Positions 35,736-44,730 are shown, counted from the first letter of the stretch. The stretch is 64,000 bases of DNA from Bacillus sp. FJAT-22090 (GCF_007676755.1 NZ_VEBK01000005.1:124001-188000); one strand, 5' to 3'. Numbers and translations are program-made. Notes: generated by a model not told the origin, from the letters alone.

Positions 35736-36188
35736 ATGAAAGCTAGTTACATAGAAGAAATTACAAGTTGGGAACAGGATTTTTCATTTTATTCCGAGGT
35801 GAGTGTACGTTTTTCAGAAACGGATATGTATGGACATTTAAATAATACAGTGACATTTGCGTATTTTGAGTATGCACGTATTGAATTTTTTAAACATATA
35901 GGGTTGATGAATGACTGGTTGAATCCAAAAGGAGAGAAAATTCCAGTTGTTGCAGATCTTCAATGTGATTATGTTAAACAAGTATTCTTTGACGAAACGC
36001 TCCGTATTTATGTGAAGGCAAATACAATTGGTTCCTCGTCAGTAGATATACATTACATGGGTAAAAATAAAAAAGGGGAAATTGTCTTTACTGGCAGGGG
36101 TTCCATCGTGCAAATAGACAAAAAAACAGGGAAAGGTTCAAAATGGACAGAAGAAGAAAGAGAAGTTTTTCAAAACAGTCTTAACTAG
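35736..36188 (+). CDS. Acyl-CoA thioesterase (YbgC/4HBT hot-dog family)
   Basis: A 150-residue hot-dog-fold protein. RFSETDMYGHLNNTVTFAYFEYARIEFF (about 21-48) is the 4-hydroxybenzoyl-CoA thioesterase signature with the catalytic Asp at T-D. It probably hydrolyses acyl-CoA, but the chain length is unknown. ATG 35736 has GAGAGG 9 bases upstream, and the ATG at 35727 directly abuts the site and is rejected. A similar gene lies between sdhB and gerE in several bacilli. Confidence 0.85.
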   Translation: MKASYIEEITSWEQDFSFYSEVSVRFSETDMYGHLNNTVTFAYFEYARIEFFKHIGLMNDWLNPKGEKIPVVADLQCDYVKQVFFDETLRIYVKANTIGSSSVDIHYMGKNKKGEIVFTGRGSIVQIDKKTGKGSKWTEEEREVFQNSLN

Positions 36189-36193
36189 CCGTC

Positions 36194-36221
36194 ACCTACT
36201 ATCCCAATGCTACATACGTTA
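36194..36221 (+). promoter_or_regulatory. SigK-type promoter of gerE
   Basis: ACC (36194-36196), exactly 16 bp, then CATACGTTA (36213-36221) fits the SigK pattern (mACm, 16 bp, CATAnnnTA). gerE is a known mother-cell SigK gene. Confidence 0.8.
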
Positions 36222-36249
36222 GTAGGAGAGTGGATAGGGGGCTAAGGCA

Positions 36250-36474
36250 TTGTACGATAACAATCAGCATCGATCAATATTGACAAATAGGGAACGTCAA
36301 ATTTTTCAGTTATTAGTAGAGGATAATTCTACGAAGGATATTTCAACTCAGTTATCTATTAGTGAAAAAACGGTAAGAAATCATATTTCTAATACTATAC
36401 AAAAATTAGGAGTATCTGGCCGATCACAAGCAATTGTGGAACTATTAAGACTAGGTGAACTATCGTTGAATTAA
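36250..36474 (+). CDS. gerE: Spore coat/germination regulator GerE
   Basis: A 74-residue LuxR-type HTH protein, exactly the length of B. subtilis GerE. LTNRERQIFQLLVEDNSTKDI and SEKTVRNHISNTIQKLGVSGRSQAIVELLRLGEL are nearly identical to it. It acts late in the mother cell to switch coat genes on or off. A TTG start lies 9 bases after GGGGG, with a SigK-type promoter just upstream. Its presence shows that the organism makes endospores. Confidence 0.96.
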   Translation: MYDNNQHRSILTNRERQIFQLLVEDNSTKDISTQLSISEKTVRNHISNTIQKLGVSGRSQAIVELLRLGELSLN

Positions 36475-36550
36475 TATGAATCCTTGCCATTTTCCTCAGA
36501 ACACGTCACAATAATAAATAAGAGAATTGTTTTGAGGAGTGAAGGATTAT

Positions 36551-37009
36551 ATGGCAGATGAAATAAGCGGAATGGAACATAATCAAGAAGATGTTGCTTT
36601 TTTAGAAAAAGAACTTCGACATATATCAGGTATTATTAAACAAAGAGGGCGTCAAATATTAAACTCCTATACAATAACGCCGCCGCAATTTGTAGCTCTT
36701 CAATGGCTTCTAGAACATGGAGACATGACAATCGGTGATTTATCCAATAAAATGTATTTAGCTTTTAGTACAACGACAGACTTAATTGATCGAATGGAAA
36801 AAAGTAAACTTGTTCAACGCATTAGAGATGAACAAGATCGTCGAGTAGTACGTATACATTTATTAGAAGAAGGCGAACGTATTATTGAAGAGGTTATCGA
36901 TAAAAGGCAACAATATTTACAAGACATTCTCGGTCAATTCGACGAAGCACAAGTAGCAAATCTATCTATATTATTAGAAAAATTACATCAAGAGATGAAA
37001 AAGAACTGA
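36551..37009 (+). CDS. MarR family transcriptional regulator (YsmB)
   Basis: A 152-residue winged-helix regulator with TPPQFVALQWLLEHGDMTIGDLSNKMYLAFSTTTDLIDRMEKSKLVQRIRDEQDRRVVRIHLLEEGERI, very like B. subtilis YsmB, which also sits between gerE and racE. ATG 36551 gives the family start. The frame opens 12 bases earlier at a GTG that overlaps GAGGAG. Target genes are unknown. Confidence 0.9.
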   Translation: MADEISGMEHNQEDVAFLEKELRHISGIIKQRGRQILNSYTITPPQFVALQWLLEHGDMTIGDLSNKMYLAFSTTTDLIDRMEKSKLVQRIRDEQDRRVVRIHLLEEGERIIEEVIDKRQQYLQDILGQFDEAQVANLSILLEKLHQEMKKN

Positions 37010-37018
37010 GGAATTAAC

Positions 37019-37816
37019 GTGAAAGCCCCAATCGGTGTTATAGACTCTGGAGTAGGTGGGTTAACGGTTGCAAAAGAAATTATGCGACATTTGCCTAATG
37101 AAGAAATAATTTATATTGGAGACACAGCAAGATGTCCATACGGTCCAAGGTCAAGTGAGGAAGTGCGTAAATTTACTTGGCAGCTGGCCATGGCATTGGC
37201 TAAAATGAATATTAAAATGCTTGTAATTGCGTGCAATACAGCAACTGCGGTAGCACTCAATTCATTAAATAAAAAAATGCCTTTTCCCGTAATCGGGGTT
37301 ATTTTTCCAGGGGCAAGAGCAGCTATAAAAGCAACGAAAAAAAATGAAATCGTAGTGCTAGGTACAAGCGGTACTATCAAAAGTGGCGCATATGAAAAAG
37401 CGATTTCTGCTTTAAATACGTCAAGTAAAGTTATCCCACTTGCTTGTCCGACGTTTGTTCCACTTGTAGAAAGTAATGAATATGAAGGCGAATTTGCAAG
37501 GAAAATGGTATTTGAAACACTACTGCCTCTAAAAAATGAACAGTTTGATACGATAATTCTAGGTTGTACACATTATCCGTTGCTGCAAAAGCATATTGAA
37601 GAGGCGGTTGGGCAAAATGTAAAAGTGCTTTCTTCTGCAGAAGAAACTGCTCAGGATGTAATGGAGTATTTAAATTACCATCGTATGCATCATCCCGAAC
37701 AAATGAAAAAAACACCAGTTTTTTATACGACTGGATCGGTACCGATTTTTAAAACAATAGTAGAAAAATGGTTAGAGTTACCAAATGCGGATGTACGAAC
37801 AATTTCATTCAAATGA
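37019..37816 (+). CDS. racE: Glutamate racemase
   Basis: A 265-residue cofactor-free racemase making D-glutamate for peptidoglycan. IGVIDSGVGGLTVAKEI, the first catalytic Cys in VIACNTATAVAL and the second in ILGCTHYPLL are present. The GTG start lies 9 bp after the MarR gene, with GAGG within its end. RacE-type length is normal. Confidence 0.95.
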   Translation: MKAPIGVIDSGVGGLTVAKEIMRHLPNEEIIYIGDTARCPYGPRSSEEVRKFTWQLAMALAKMNIKMLVIACNTATAVALNSLNKKMPFPVIGVIFPGARAAIKATKKNEIVVLGTSGTIKSGAYEKAISALNTSSKVIPLACPTFVPLVESNEYEGEFARKMVFETLLPLKNEQFDTIILGCTHYPLLQKHIEEAVGQNVKVLSSAEETAQDVMEYLNYHRMHHPEQMKKTPVFYTTGSVPIFKTIVEKWLELPNADVRTISFK

Positions 37817-37858
37817 CCCTGTTAGCTTCAGAAACCTTGGATAGCGGGGTCTTCTTTT
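37815..37858 (+). terminator. Terminator of racE
   Basis: GACCCTGTTA pairs with TAGCGGGGTC (two G-U) around 17 bases, followed by TTCTTTT. Confidence 0.65.
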
Positions 37859-37882
37859 GCGTGAAGGAAAAAGGAGAAATAT

Positions 37883-38644
37883 ATGATTAGAACAGATGGA
37901 AGAAAAGTAAATCAATTAAGAGATATACAAATTGAAACCAATTATTTGATACATCCGGAGGGCTCCGTGTTAATAACGGTTGGCCGAACAAAGGTGATAT
38001 GTAATGCGACCATTGAAGATCGGGTACCACCGTTTTTAAGGGGACAAGGTAAAGGGTGGATCACCGCAGAGTACTCTATGTTGCCACGCGCCACAGAGTC
38101 ACGTACACAAAGGGAATCATCTAAAGGGAAAGTAACAGGTCGTACGATGGAAATCCAACGCCTGATTGGACGAGCACTTCGCTCTGTTGTAGATTTGGAA
38201 GTAATCGGAGAAAAAACAATTTGGGTCGATTGTGACGTTATTCAAGCAGATGGCGGAACAAGAACAGCTAGTATTACTGGAGCTTTTGTAGCTTTAACTA
38301 TTGCATTAGGGAAGCTATATGAACGAAAACAATTGCCTCATTTCCCAGTCCGTGAATATTTGGCTGCAACAAGTGTAGGAGTAATTGAAGATATGGGAGT
38401 AGTATTAGATCTAAATTATGAAGAGGATTCTACTGCTTCTGTCGATATGAATATTGTACAAACTAGTGGTGGGGAATATGTAGAACTTCAAGGTACTGGG
38501 GAAGAAGCAACTTTTTCTAAAAAACAATTATTGGAGCTTTTAGAGTTTGGAGAAGAAGGCATTAAACAATTAATGGATGTGCAACATACAGCTTTAGGGG
38601 AGTTAGCATCTTTAATTGGCAAGAAAGGACTTGATACGGAATGA
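37883..38644 (+). CDS. rph: Ribonuclease PH
   Basis: A 253-residue phosphorolytic exonuclease that trims tRNA 3' ends. It starts [31 protein letters not shown], with [40 protein letters not shown] and [19 protein letters not shown] (phosphate and metal sites). AAGGAG lies before ATG 37883. It overlaps the next gene by 4 bp (ATGA type). Confidence 0.96.
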   Translation: MIRTDGRKVNQLRDIQIETNYLIHPEGSVLITVGRTKVICNATIEDRVPPFLRGQGKGWITAEYSMLPRATESRTQRESSKGKVTGRTMEIQRLIGRALRSVVDLEVIGEKTIWVDCDVIQADGGTRTASITGAFVALTIALGKLYERKQLPHFPVREYLAATSVGVIEDMGVVLDLNYEEDSTASVDMNIVQTSGGEYVELQGTGEEATFSKKQLLELLEFGEEGIKQLMDVQHTALGELASLIGKKGLDTE

Positions 38645-39237
38645 AAAATATAATTATTGCAACGAAAAATAAAGGAAAAGCAAAAGATTTTGACGCACTC
38701 TTTAATCCACTAGGCTATGCCGTATTAACACTTCACGACGTAGCAGAAGAAATGGATATCGAAGAAACAGGGACTACTTTTGAAGAAAATGCTCTTCTTA
38801 AAGCAACGGCACTCGCTAACCACTTGCAAACAATCGTAATTGCGGATGATAGCGGTCTTGAAATAGACGCGCTAGAGGGCCGCCCAGGCGTCTATTCAGC
38901 TAGGTATGCTGGAGAAGAGAAAAGCGATGAAGCGAACATCGATAAAGTGTTAGAAGAACTGAGAGACGTCAAAGAATCCGAAAGAACAGCTAGATTCGTT
39001 TGCGCGATAGCGGTTGCCTCTCCGTCAAAAGAACCTTTCACGGTCAGAGGAACATGCGAAGGGATCATTGCGTCCGAAAGAAAAGGTTCAAACGGATTTG
39101 GATACGATCCAATCTTCTTCGTTCCCTCTGAAAATAAAATGATGGCAGAGTTATCTGCTGAAGAAAAAGGTGCTATTTCACACAGAGGAAATGCAATTAA
39201 GCAGCTGGCTTCCAATCTGACAGAATTGCTGGGCTAA
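38641..39237 (+). CDS. XTP/dITP diphosphatase (RdgB/HAM1 family)
   Basis: A 198-residue nucleotide-pool cleaner that hydrolyses XTP, ITP and d[20 protein letters not shown] at the N-terminus, [34 protein letters not shown] and [20 protein letters not shown] with HRGNAI near the end are family hallmarks. It is coupled to rph and followed by the phosphodiesterase gene, as in B. subtilis rph-ysnA-ysnB. Confidence 0.95.
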   Translation: MKNIIIATKNKGKAKDFDALFNPLGYAVLTLHDVAEEMDIEETGTTFEENALLKATALANHLQTIVIADDSGLEIDALEGRPGVYSARYAGEEKSDEANIDKVLEELRDVKESERTARFVCAIAVASPSKEPFTVRGTCEGIIASERKGSNGFGYDPIFFVPSENKMMAELSAEEKGAISHRGNAIKQLASNLTELLG

Positions 39238-39241
39238 TTTG

Positions 39242-39745
39242 ATGAAACTATTAATTATAAGTGATACGCATCGGGATACAGTGACAATGGAAAAAGTCCT
39301 GAATTATTGGACGGATATTGATACGGTGATTCATTGTGGTGACAGTGAACTAGACGCTTCTTATTTTGATAATAGACCAATTCATATCGTTCGGGGAAAT
39401 TGTGACTTTGGAGAAGATTTTCCAGAGGAAGTTGTATTGGAATTGGAAAGCGAAAAAGTGTTAGTTGTCCATGGACATAAACATCATGTCAAAACAACGC
39501 TAATGCCATTAAATTACCGAGCACAAGAGGTAAAAGTCACTTTGGTATGCTTTGGTCATTCCCACATGCTTGGAGCAGAATTGCAAAATGGAATTCTTTT
39601 CGTTAATCCAGGTAGTTTAAATAAACCTCGAGGACGCAAAGAAAAAAGCTACGCAATTGTAGAGAAACTAGAGAATGCATGGGCGGTTGTTTTTTATTCT
39701 TCCGAGCATATACTAATCGATAAAATAATTTTAAAAGTTTCTTAA
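39242..39745 (+). CDS. YfcE/MJ0936-type metallophosphoesterase (YsnB)
   Basis: A 167-residue calcineurin-like phosphodiesterase. Metal-binding motifs are ISDTHRD, HCGDSE, VRGNCD, VVHGHKH and GHSH, with NPGSLNKPRGRKEKSYAI at the C-terminus, typical of the short YfcE group. The physiological substrate is unknown. ATG 39242 follows the preceding stop at once. It is the last conserved gene before the accessory region. Confidence 0.9.
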   Translation: MKLLIISDTHRDTVTMEKVLNYWTDIDTVIHCGDSELDASYFDNRPIHIVRGNCDFGEDFPEEVVLELESEKVLVVHGHKHHVKTTLMPLNYRAQEVKVTLVCFGHSHMLGAELQNGILFVNPGSLNKPRGRKEKSYAIVEKLENAWAVVFYSSEHILIDKIILKVS

Positions 39746-39751
39746 ATAACG

Positions 39752-39780
39752 TTGACTTAAAGTGAACCACGATATATAAT
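39752..39780 (+). promoter_or_regulatory. Promoter of tRNA-Arg copy 1
   Basis: TTGACT (39752-39757), 17 bp, TATAAT (39775-39780), 39 bp before the tRNA. Confidence 0.8.
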
Positions 39781-39819
39781 AAATCTTGTCTTTCCTATCT
39801 GTGTGGTGGGGGAGTACTT

Positions 39820-39893
<74 letters not shown>

Positions 39894-39930
39894 TACCAGG
39901 TTTTTAGACAGAATAAGTTTGAACCAATTT

Positions 39931-39982
39931 AAAAGCGCTTCAGATCCTGTATAATATAAAGGATCTGAAGCGCTTTTGTTTT
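39931..39982 (+). terminator. Terminator of tRNA-Arg copy 1
   Basis: AAAAGCGCTTCAGATCCT pairs perfectly with its complement at 39960-39977 around an 11-base loop, then a T-rich run. Confidence 0.92.
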
Positions 39983-40172
39983 AGGAAATACGTTAGAAAA
40001 GGATACGGCAACTGTAACAGTGAGACATATAATTTTCCATGTTATATGTCGAGTGGTTCTTGAACCTATCCGAACTGCTGAACAGGCATTTTAGGCACTC
40101 TTAGCGCATTATTCGAAAGAAAATGATTTCGTCCGCTATCAGCCATAATGACTTCTAAATAAATTCCTTATT

Positions 40173-40200
40173 GAGCTACTTAGTTAGCTCTTTTTTTATT
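40173..40200 (+). terminator. Hairpin terminator in the tRNA-to-pnuC gap
   Basis: GAGCTA pairs with TAGCTC, followed by T8. The gap 39983-40409 also holds a hairpin GACATATAA / TTATATGTC (40023-40049) but no credible gene, and may be remnant sequence at the island edge. Confidence 0.6.
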
Positions 40201-40409
40201 TGTCTAACGAAACGGAGTAGTGGAAGAAGGATTTACATCATAAATTATAAAATTGTGAAAATGAGATACGATTATTTGGGAAAAACATTCAACAAACTTC
40301 AAAAGAGTGCTCTTGTGGAAAACGTAAGGAGTGCTAATTAGACTGTGCCGATTGATTTTGCGCTTAGGATAATGGATGTCTTCAGGCGATGAATAAAGGA
40401 AAAACTTAC

Positions 40410-40475
40410 TTGACATTCTCAGTATTTCCTGTTAATTTTGTTAGTAACAACATGTTAATAACATTGTGTTACTAA
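40410..40475 (+). promoter_or_regulatory. pnuC promoter with palindromic operator (NrtR-type candidate)
   Basis: TTGACA (40410-40415), 17 bp, TAATTT (40433-40438). Directly after the -10 lies the inverted repeat TTAGTAACA (40441-40449) / TGTTACTAA (40467-40475), perfect over 9 bp with further partial symmetry between. Covering the transcription start, it is well placed for repression. The downstream Nudix-HTH gene is the obvious candidate repressor. Confidence 0.65.
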
Positions 40476-40529
40476 GTGAAATTTTTGTTTTCACTCTTTG
40501 AATGAGTGGATAAAATGGGGGGATGCAAG

Positions 40530-41210
40530 GTGAAGAAGATGGCGGGTGGCTGGAATCTGTTCGAAATTATATGGTTGGTGCTGTTTACATCAATTGCAAT
40601 AGGTTTTACGGTAATTTCAAAGGACTCTTTATTTGGATTAACGGTTTTTATAACCGGAGTGCTATGTGTGGTGCTTGCGGCGAAGGGAAACCTGATGAGC
40701 TATGTTTTCGGTATGTACAATACTATCGGTTACACTTATTTGGCCTATATTAACGGTTTGTTTGGAGAGGTAATGCTGAATATGCTATTCTTTGTTCCTA
40801 TGAATGTCATTGGCTTCTTCATGTGGAAAAATAATCGCCAAGAAAACGGTAAGTTGGTCATGCGACAAATGAATTTAAGAGGATTGATCCTCGTTGGGGT
40901 GGTCAGTGTATTATGCTGTTTGCTACTCGGATTTGGACTTTCGTTCATTCCGGGACAGAACTCGCCGTACATCGATGCCACTACTACAGTGTTGTCTGTA
41001 GTGGCGACTTTCTTAATGGTAAGAAGATTCAAGGAACAATGGACGGTATATATCATGCTGAATCTCTTCACTGTGCTATTATGGACGATTCGTATGCAAG
41101 AGGGTAGCGGCGAAGGCTTGCTGATGATCGTAATGTGGAGCGCGTATCTTGTCAACGCGGTTTATGGGTACTATATTTGGAATAAAGGGGCAAAGGAGGT
41201 CGCGGTATGA
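40530..41210 (+). CDS. pnuC: Nicotinamide riboside transporter PnuC
   Basis: About 226 residues with seven to eight hydrophobic helices. The family core is visible: WNLFEIIWLVLFTSIAI, GNLMSYVFGMYNTIGYTYLAYINGLFGEVMLNMLFF and the tail NLFTVLLWTIRMQEGSGEGLLMIVMWSAYLVNAVYGYYIWNK with the ligand-contacting Trp/Asn residues. It carries nicotinamide riboside by facilitated diffusion, trapped by phosphorylation. GTG 40530 is 7 bases after GGGGGG. ATG 40539 is an alternative. Its end overlaps nadR by 4 bp. Codons are richer in G/C than in the flanking backbone genes, suggesting transfer. Confidence 0.88.
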   Translation: MKKMAGGWNLFEIIWLVLFTSIAIGFTVISKDSLFGLTVFITGVLCVVLAAKGNLMSYVFGMYNTIGYTYLAYINGLFGEVMLNMLFFVPMNVIGFFMWKNNRQENGKLVMRQMNLRGLILVGVVSVLCCLLLGFGLSFIPGQNSPYIDATTTVLSVVATFLMVRRFKEQWTVYIMLNLFTVLLWTIRMQEGSGEGLLMIVMWSAYLVNAVYGYYIWNKGAKEVAV

Positions 41211-42229
41211 AAAAGCTTGGGCTAACATTGGGGAAATTTGCTCCTTTTCATAAAGGACATCAATTTATGATCGAAACGGCGCTACAAGAGGTCGATGAAT
41301 TGATCGTGGTCATTTACGAGACGACGGTAACACCGATTCCGCTTCATGTCCGAGCAAATTGGATTCGTAGGCTTTACCCGGAGGTCCGTGTAATCGAAGC
41401 TTGGGATGGTCCGGACGGATATTCGGATGATAGGGAGCATGAGATTCGGGAAGAACAGTATATACTTGGCTTGCTGAATGGAGAACAAGTAACGCATTTT
41501 TACTCGAGCGAGTTTTACGGCCGACATATGAGTCTCGCTTTGGGTGCGATAGACCGGCGGGTGGATGAAGCTCGCGAACAGGTTCCCATCTCAGCGACGA
41601 TGGTTCGTTCTGATCCATATAAATATAGGGAGTTCGTAAGTGATATCGTGTACCGAGATTTGATTACGAAAGTGGTATTCGTTGGAGCGATGTCGACGGG
41701 TAAATCGACAATCACCGAAGCGCTGGCACAGCGATATTGCACGACATTCGCAAGCGAATATGGACGCGATTATTGGACCGAGCATCAGGTGGACCGCCGA
41801 ATCGGTTTGGAAGCGTTCAATGAAATCGCTTTGGGTCATATCGAGCGCGAAGAACAAGCAATGCTTGCGGCGAACCGGTATCTTTTCGTCGATACTAATG
41901 CGATTACTACGTATATGTTCGCTCTGGATTACCACGGACGGGCACCTGAGCTGTTAACCCAGATGGCGCTAGAGAATGCGCAACGCTATGATCTATTCTT
42001 CCTGTGCGATGACGATATCCCTTATGACGATACGTGGGACCGTAGTGGAGATCAGAAGCGGCATGTTTTTCATAAACAGATTATTGCGGATTTGAAAGAG
42101 CGGCGGATTCCCTATATTACGTTGCGAGGGAGTCTGGAGGAACGTATTTGCAAGGTTGACGAGATTTTGGAGAAGTTCAAGCCCTATGGAAATTATTTCG
42201 GAGAGCTAAAATGGTTAAATGATAAATAA
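41207..42229 (+). CDS. nadR: NadR-type NMN adenylyltransferase / ribosylnicotinamide kinase
   Basis: A 340-residue bifunctional enzyme turning nicotinamide riboside into NMN and then NAD. The NMNAT domain (1-150) has GKFAPFHKGHQFMIETAL with the HxGH motif, and ISATMVRSDP (ISxTxxR). The kinase domain (about 158-335) has the P-loop GAMSTGKST and DTNAITTYMFALDYHG. The E. coli N-terminal repressor HTH is absent, so regulation probably falls to the Nudix-HTH gene that follows. It overlaps pnuC by 4 bp, coupling uptake to trapping. G/C-rich codon use differs from the neighbours. Confidence 0.93.
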   Translation: MKKLGLTLGKFAPFHKGHQFMIETALQEVDELIVVIYETTVTPIPLHVRANWIRRLYPEVRVIEAWDGPDGYSDDREHEIREEQYILGLLNGEQVTHFYSSEFYGRHMSLALGAIDRRVDEAREQVPISATMVRSDPYKYREFVSDIVYRDLITKVVFVGAMSTGKSTITEALAQRYCTTFASEYGRDYWTEHQVDRRIGLEAFNEIALGHIEREEQAMLAANRYLFVDTNAITTYMFALDYHGRAPELLTQMALENAQRYDLFFLCDDDIPYDDTWDRSGDQKRHVFHKQIIADLKERRIPYITLRGSLEERICKVDEILEKFKPYGNYFGELKWLNDK

Positions 42230-42244
42230 GGGAGGTAAACCTAA

Positions 42245-43132
42245 TTGAATTTGTTGGATAAAGATGGACTTACGGAAAGCGAATTTTTGGAGCAGTACAG
42301 TGCAGGGGGGTACGAGCGGCCTTCGGTAACGACAGATATGGTAATTTTCACTGTGACGGAAGAGGAAGCTGACAATTATCGTAAACTGGCGGAAAAGAAT
42401 CTACGTGTCCTGCTTATTCGCAGAGGAGGTCACCCTTTCTTAGGTAAATGGGCGCTGCCTGGCGGATTTGTCCGGCTGAATGAGACGACTGAGCAGGCAG
42501 CAGTAAGAGAGTTACGAGAGGAAACCGGTGTAGAAGATGTTTATTTGGAGCAGTTATATACATTCAGTGATATTGGACGCGACCCACGAACCTGGGTGAT
42601 AAGCTGCAGCTATATTGCTCTAATCAATAGCGCCAAGTTGGAGCTGAAGGCGGGGGATGATGCGTCAGACGCTGCCTGGTTCAATATATCCTATCGGCTG
42701 CTACGAGAGAATAAAGAGCTGATTGAGGACGGTTATATCAAGACGCTAGAGTATGAACTCAAACTTAGCGGTGAAGAAGAAGAACTTTCGGCAATCATAA
42801 CGAGGATTATGACCGTGAAGGCTACATCGACTAACACGAATTATGAAATCGTATCGAATGACGGATTAGCCTTCGACCATGCGAAAATCATAGCATGTGC
42901 TATTGAGCGGTTGCGGGGAAAAGTGAATTATACTAATATTGCACTTCACTTAATGCCAAAGTTTTTTACCTTAACGGAACTGCAGCAGGTTTATGAGGTA
43001 ATTATGGATAAAGAGCTGTTGAAGGCGGCATTCCGGCGTAAAGTGGCCGATCTTGTTACAGAAACCAATCATTACACCGAAAATGCGGGACATAGGCCAT
43101 CCCGCTTGTATCGGAGAAAACTGTTAGATTAA
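42245..43132 (+). CDS. NrtR-type Nudix-related transcriptional regulator of NAD metabolism
   Basis: A 295-residue protein with an N-terminal Nudix domain (about 30-160) and a C-terminal winged-helix part (about 205-290: FFTLTELQQVYEVIMDKELLKAAFRRKV), the NrtR layout. The Nudix box GGFVRLNETTEQAAVRELREETGV is intact (G-x5-E-x7-REuxEExGu), so ADP-ribose hydrolysis may be retained. Many NrtR repressors bind ADP-ribose but have lost catalysis. A TTG start lies behind GGGAGGT, 15 bp after nadR. It probably represses its own operon through the palindrome at 40441-40475. Confidence 0.85.
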   Translation: MNLLDKDGLTESEFLEQYSAGGYERPSVTTDMVIFTVTEEEADNYRKLAEKNLRVLLIRRGGHPFLGKWALPGGFVRLNETTEQAAVRELREETGVEDVYLEQLYTFSDIGRDPRTWVISCSYIALINSAKLELKAGDDASDAAWFNISYRLLRENKELIEDGYIKTLEYELKLSGEEEELSAIITRIMTVKATSTNTNYEIVSNDGLAFDHAKIIACAIERLRGKVNYTNIALHLMPKFFTLTELQQVYEVIMDKELLKAAFRRKVADLVTETNHYTENAGHRPSRLYRRKLLD

Positions 43133-43154
43133 CGATGACTTACAATATCAATGA

Positions 43155-43538
43155 GTAGAGCATATTACAAGGGAAAAAGTACAAATTCATGTTTTTCGGG
43201 TACATACGTCGCTTAAGGATGGGAGTGTCGACGAAAACTACTTCAATTCAATAGTGGATGTGCCCGTTCACGGTTATAAAGGGAACGCAGTAACCCTGCG
43301 CCGAGCAGTTTATAATGACTGAAATGTAATGTTGTTCGGTAATGACGAAATGTTGGAGTCCATCCTTAAAGCTGAGCATCCAAATAAGATGAAGACTTTA
43401 GGACGTGCGGTCCATAGCTTTGACAAGATTTAGCGTACTCGAATAAAAGATAAACGAGTATGGTCTGAAGGAGTGCGCTATCAGATTTCATTATTGATAG
43501 AAAAACCATTCAGAAATGAATACTACAAGAAGCGATAA
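43155..43538 (+). pseudogene. Decayed NADAR-like gene (two in-frame stops)
   Basis: One frame runs from 43155 to TAA at 43536-43538 but is broken by TGA at 43320 and TAG at 43431. The second part reads LFGNDEMLESILKAEHPNK then MKTLGRAVHSFDKI, a clear match to the NADAR (DUF1768) core, where family members have LFGD-E...IL-A-P...LGR-V--FD. At the TAG a Trp is conserved in the family, so a TGG-to-TAG change is likely. The last part is RTRIKDKRVWSEGVR. The first part (SVDENYFNSIVDV...) is not recognised. NADAR proteins act on ADP-ribose-linked metabolites, fitting the NAD operon beside it. Confidence 0.65.
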
Positions 43539-43597
43539 GTGGTAAAATCCAGTGTTAAATTAAGTATAAAAATCTAGGGTGGGGAGAGAAAATACTT

Positions 43598-44653
43598 ATG
43601 GGCAAGAAAAAAAAGTCCTTACCAAAAAATTTCGATGAATTAATTGAAGCAGGCGACATTTCCGTGTTAAAAGAGGTATTCATCAAATGCGAGTTGGATG
43701 CCCGAGGCGGCTACAGTAAATCAACAGCCTTGAGCTGTTTCAATATACCAAATGAATTGGTCCGCTGGCTCGTAGAACAGGGGGCCGATATAAATGCTAG
43801 AGATAATTACGAAAGAACGCCTCTACATAAACATGCGATAAGTTGGTGCGGTCATACTGAATTGCTAATTGATTTGGGTGCAGACATAGAAGCTTTTGAT
43901 TATCAAAACGAGACACCTTTGTTTGCCGCCGCAAGTACTTTTAAGCCAGATGCAGTTCGTACGTTGGTTTCTAAAGGAGCAAATATCAACGCGGAGAATA
44001 AAATGAAACAGACCCCATTAGAAAAAGCGTTGGCTATGTGTAGAAACATGAATATTTTCGATATGACGGAAGTAGCTGATATTTTGCTTGATGCAGGAGC
44101 CACTGTAACCCCGAAAATGCAAGACTCGATTAAGCGAATCGGAAACGATTTTGAATTTCATAGAGAAGGCTTCAATAAAGAATATTTAAATCAAATAGAT
44201 GAGGCACTATTATGTCTATATGAGCTATTTGATGTTCCTCCGGTTGGGAAACGAAAGATTCACGATGGCGTTTCTCCAATAGTTGTATCCACTAAGGGGT
44301 GGCAGGCGCAACATCATGAACTCTGGAGTTTACTAATTCCTTCAAAAGGACATGCGAACACCGTGCAGGGTGAGGTGATCCGTATTACAGGTAAAGTATC
44401 ATATGAAATTTTAGATAACGGGGGCATCAACTGGGATAATCAATATCGTAAGATGATCAATAGTTTGAACCATTATTTTAGCTTGGGTACGCCATTACAT
44501 CCAGATGCTCTTCAGGAGGTAGTCCCATTAACGAAAAAACTTCAAAGCGGCAATGGAAGTGATGAACCTGCGAGATTATGCGAACTGGCAGTGCATTGGG
44601 TACTCAGCAATTCGAATCCTATTGCTATGGATCAGCCCGACTATAGGCGGTAA
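43598..44653 (+). CDS. Ankyrin-repeat protein
   Basis: A 351-residue soluble protein with about four ankyrin repeats between residues 35 and 175. Examples are LVRWLVEQGADINARDNYERTPLHKHA, LLIDLGADIEAFDYQNETPLFAAA, VRTLVSKGANINAENKMKQTPLEKA and VADILLDAGATVTPKM. The C-terminal 170 residues form a separate domain (VSTKGWQAQHHELWSLLIP, TVQGEVIRITGKVSYEI) that I recall from similar bacillar ankyrin proteins without a function. AGGGTGGGGAGAG precedes ATG 43598. Such proteins often sit in toxin-immunity or defence islands. That role here is inference. Confidence 0.85.
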   Translation: MGKKKKSLPKNFDELIEAGDISVLKEVFIKCELDARGGYSKSTALSCFNIPNELVRWLVEQGADINARDNYERTPLHKHAISWCGHTELLIDLGADIEAFDYQNETPLFAAASTFKPDAVRTLVSKGANINAENKMKQTPLEKALAMCRNMNIFDMTEVADILLDAGATVTPKMQDSIKRIGNDFEFHREGFNKEYLNQIDEALLCLYELFDVPPVGKRKIHDGVSPIVVSTKGWQAQHHELWSLLIPSKGHANTVQGEVIRITGKVSYEILDNGGINWDNQYRKMINSLNHYFSLGTPLHPDALQEVVPLTKKLQSGNGSDEPARLCELAVHWVLSNSNPIAMDQPDYRR

Positions 44654-44730
44654 CTTATGATCCACTACCTTTAAGATAGGGAGGATAGTTGAACTAAGTA
44701 GCTTATTGAAGAACATAAATAGCAATTGGG

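Noticed and set aside
40204-40416. 70-codon minus-strand frame in the tRNA-to-pnuC gap
   Set aside because: No ribosome site and no recognisable motif; it covers the pnuC promoter -35.
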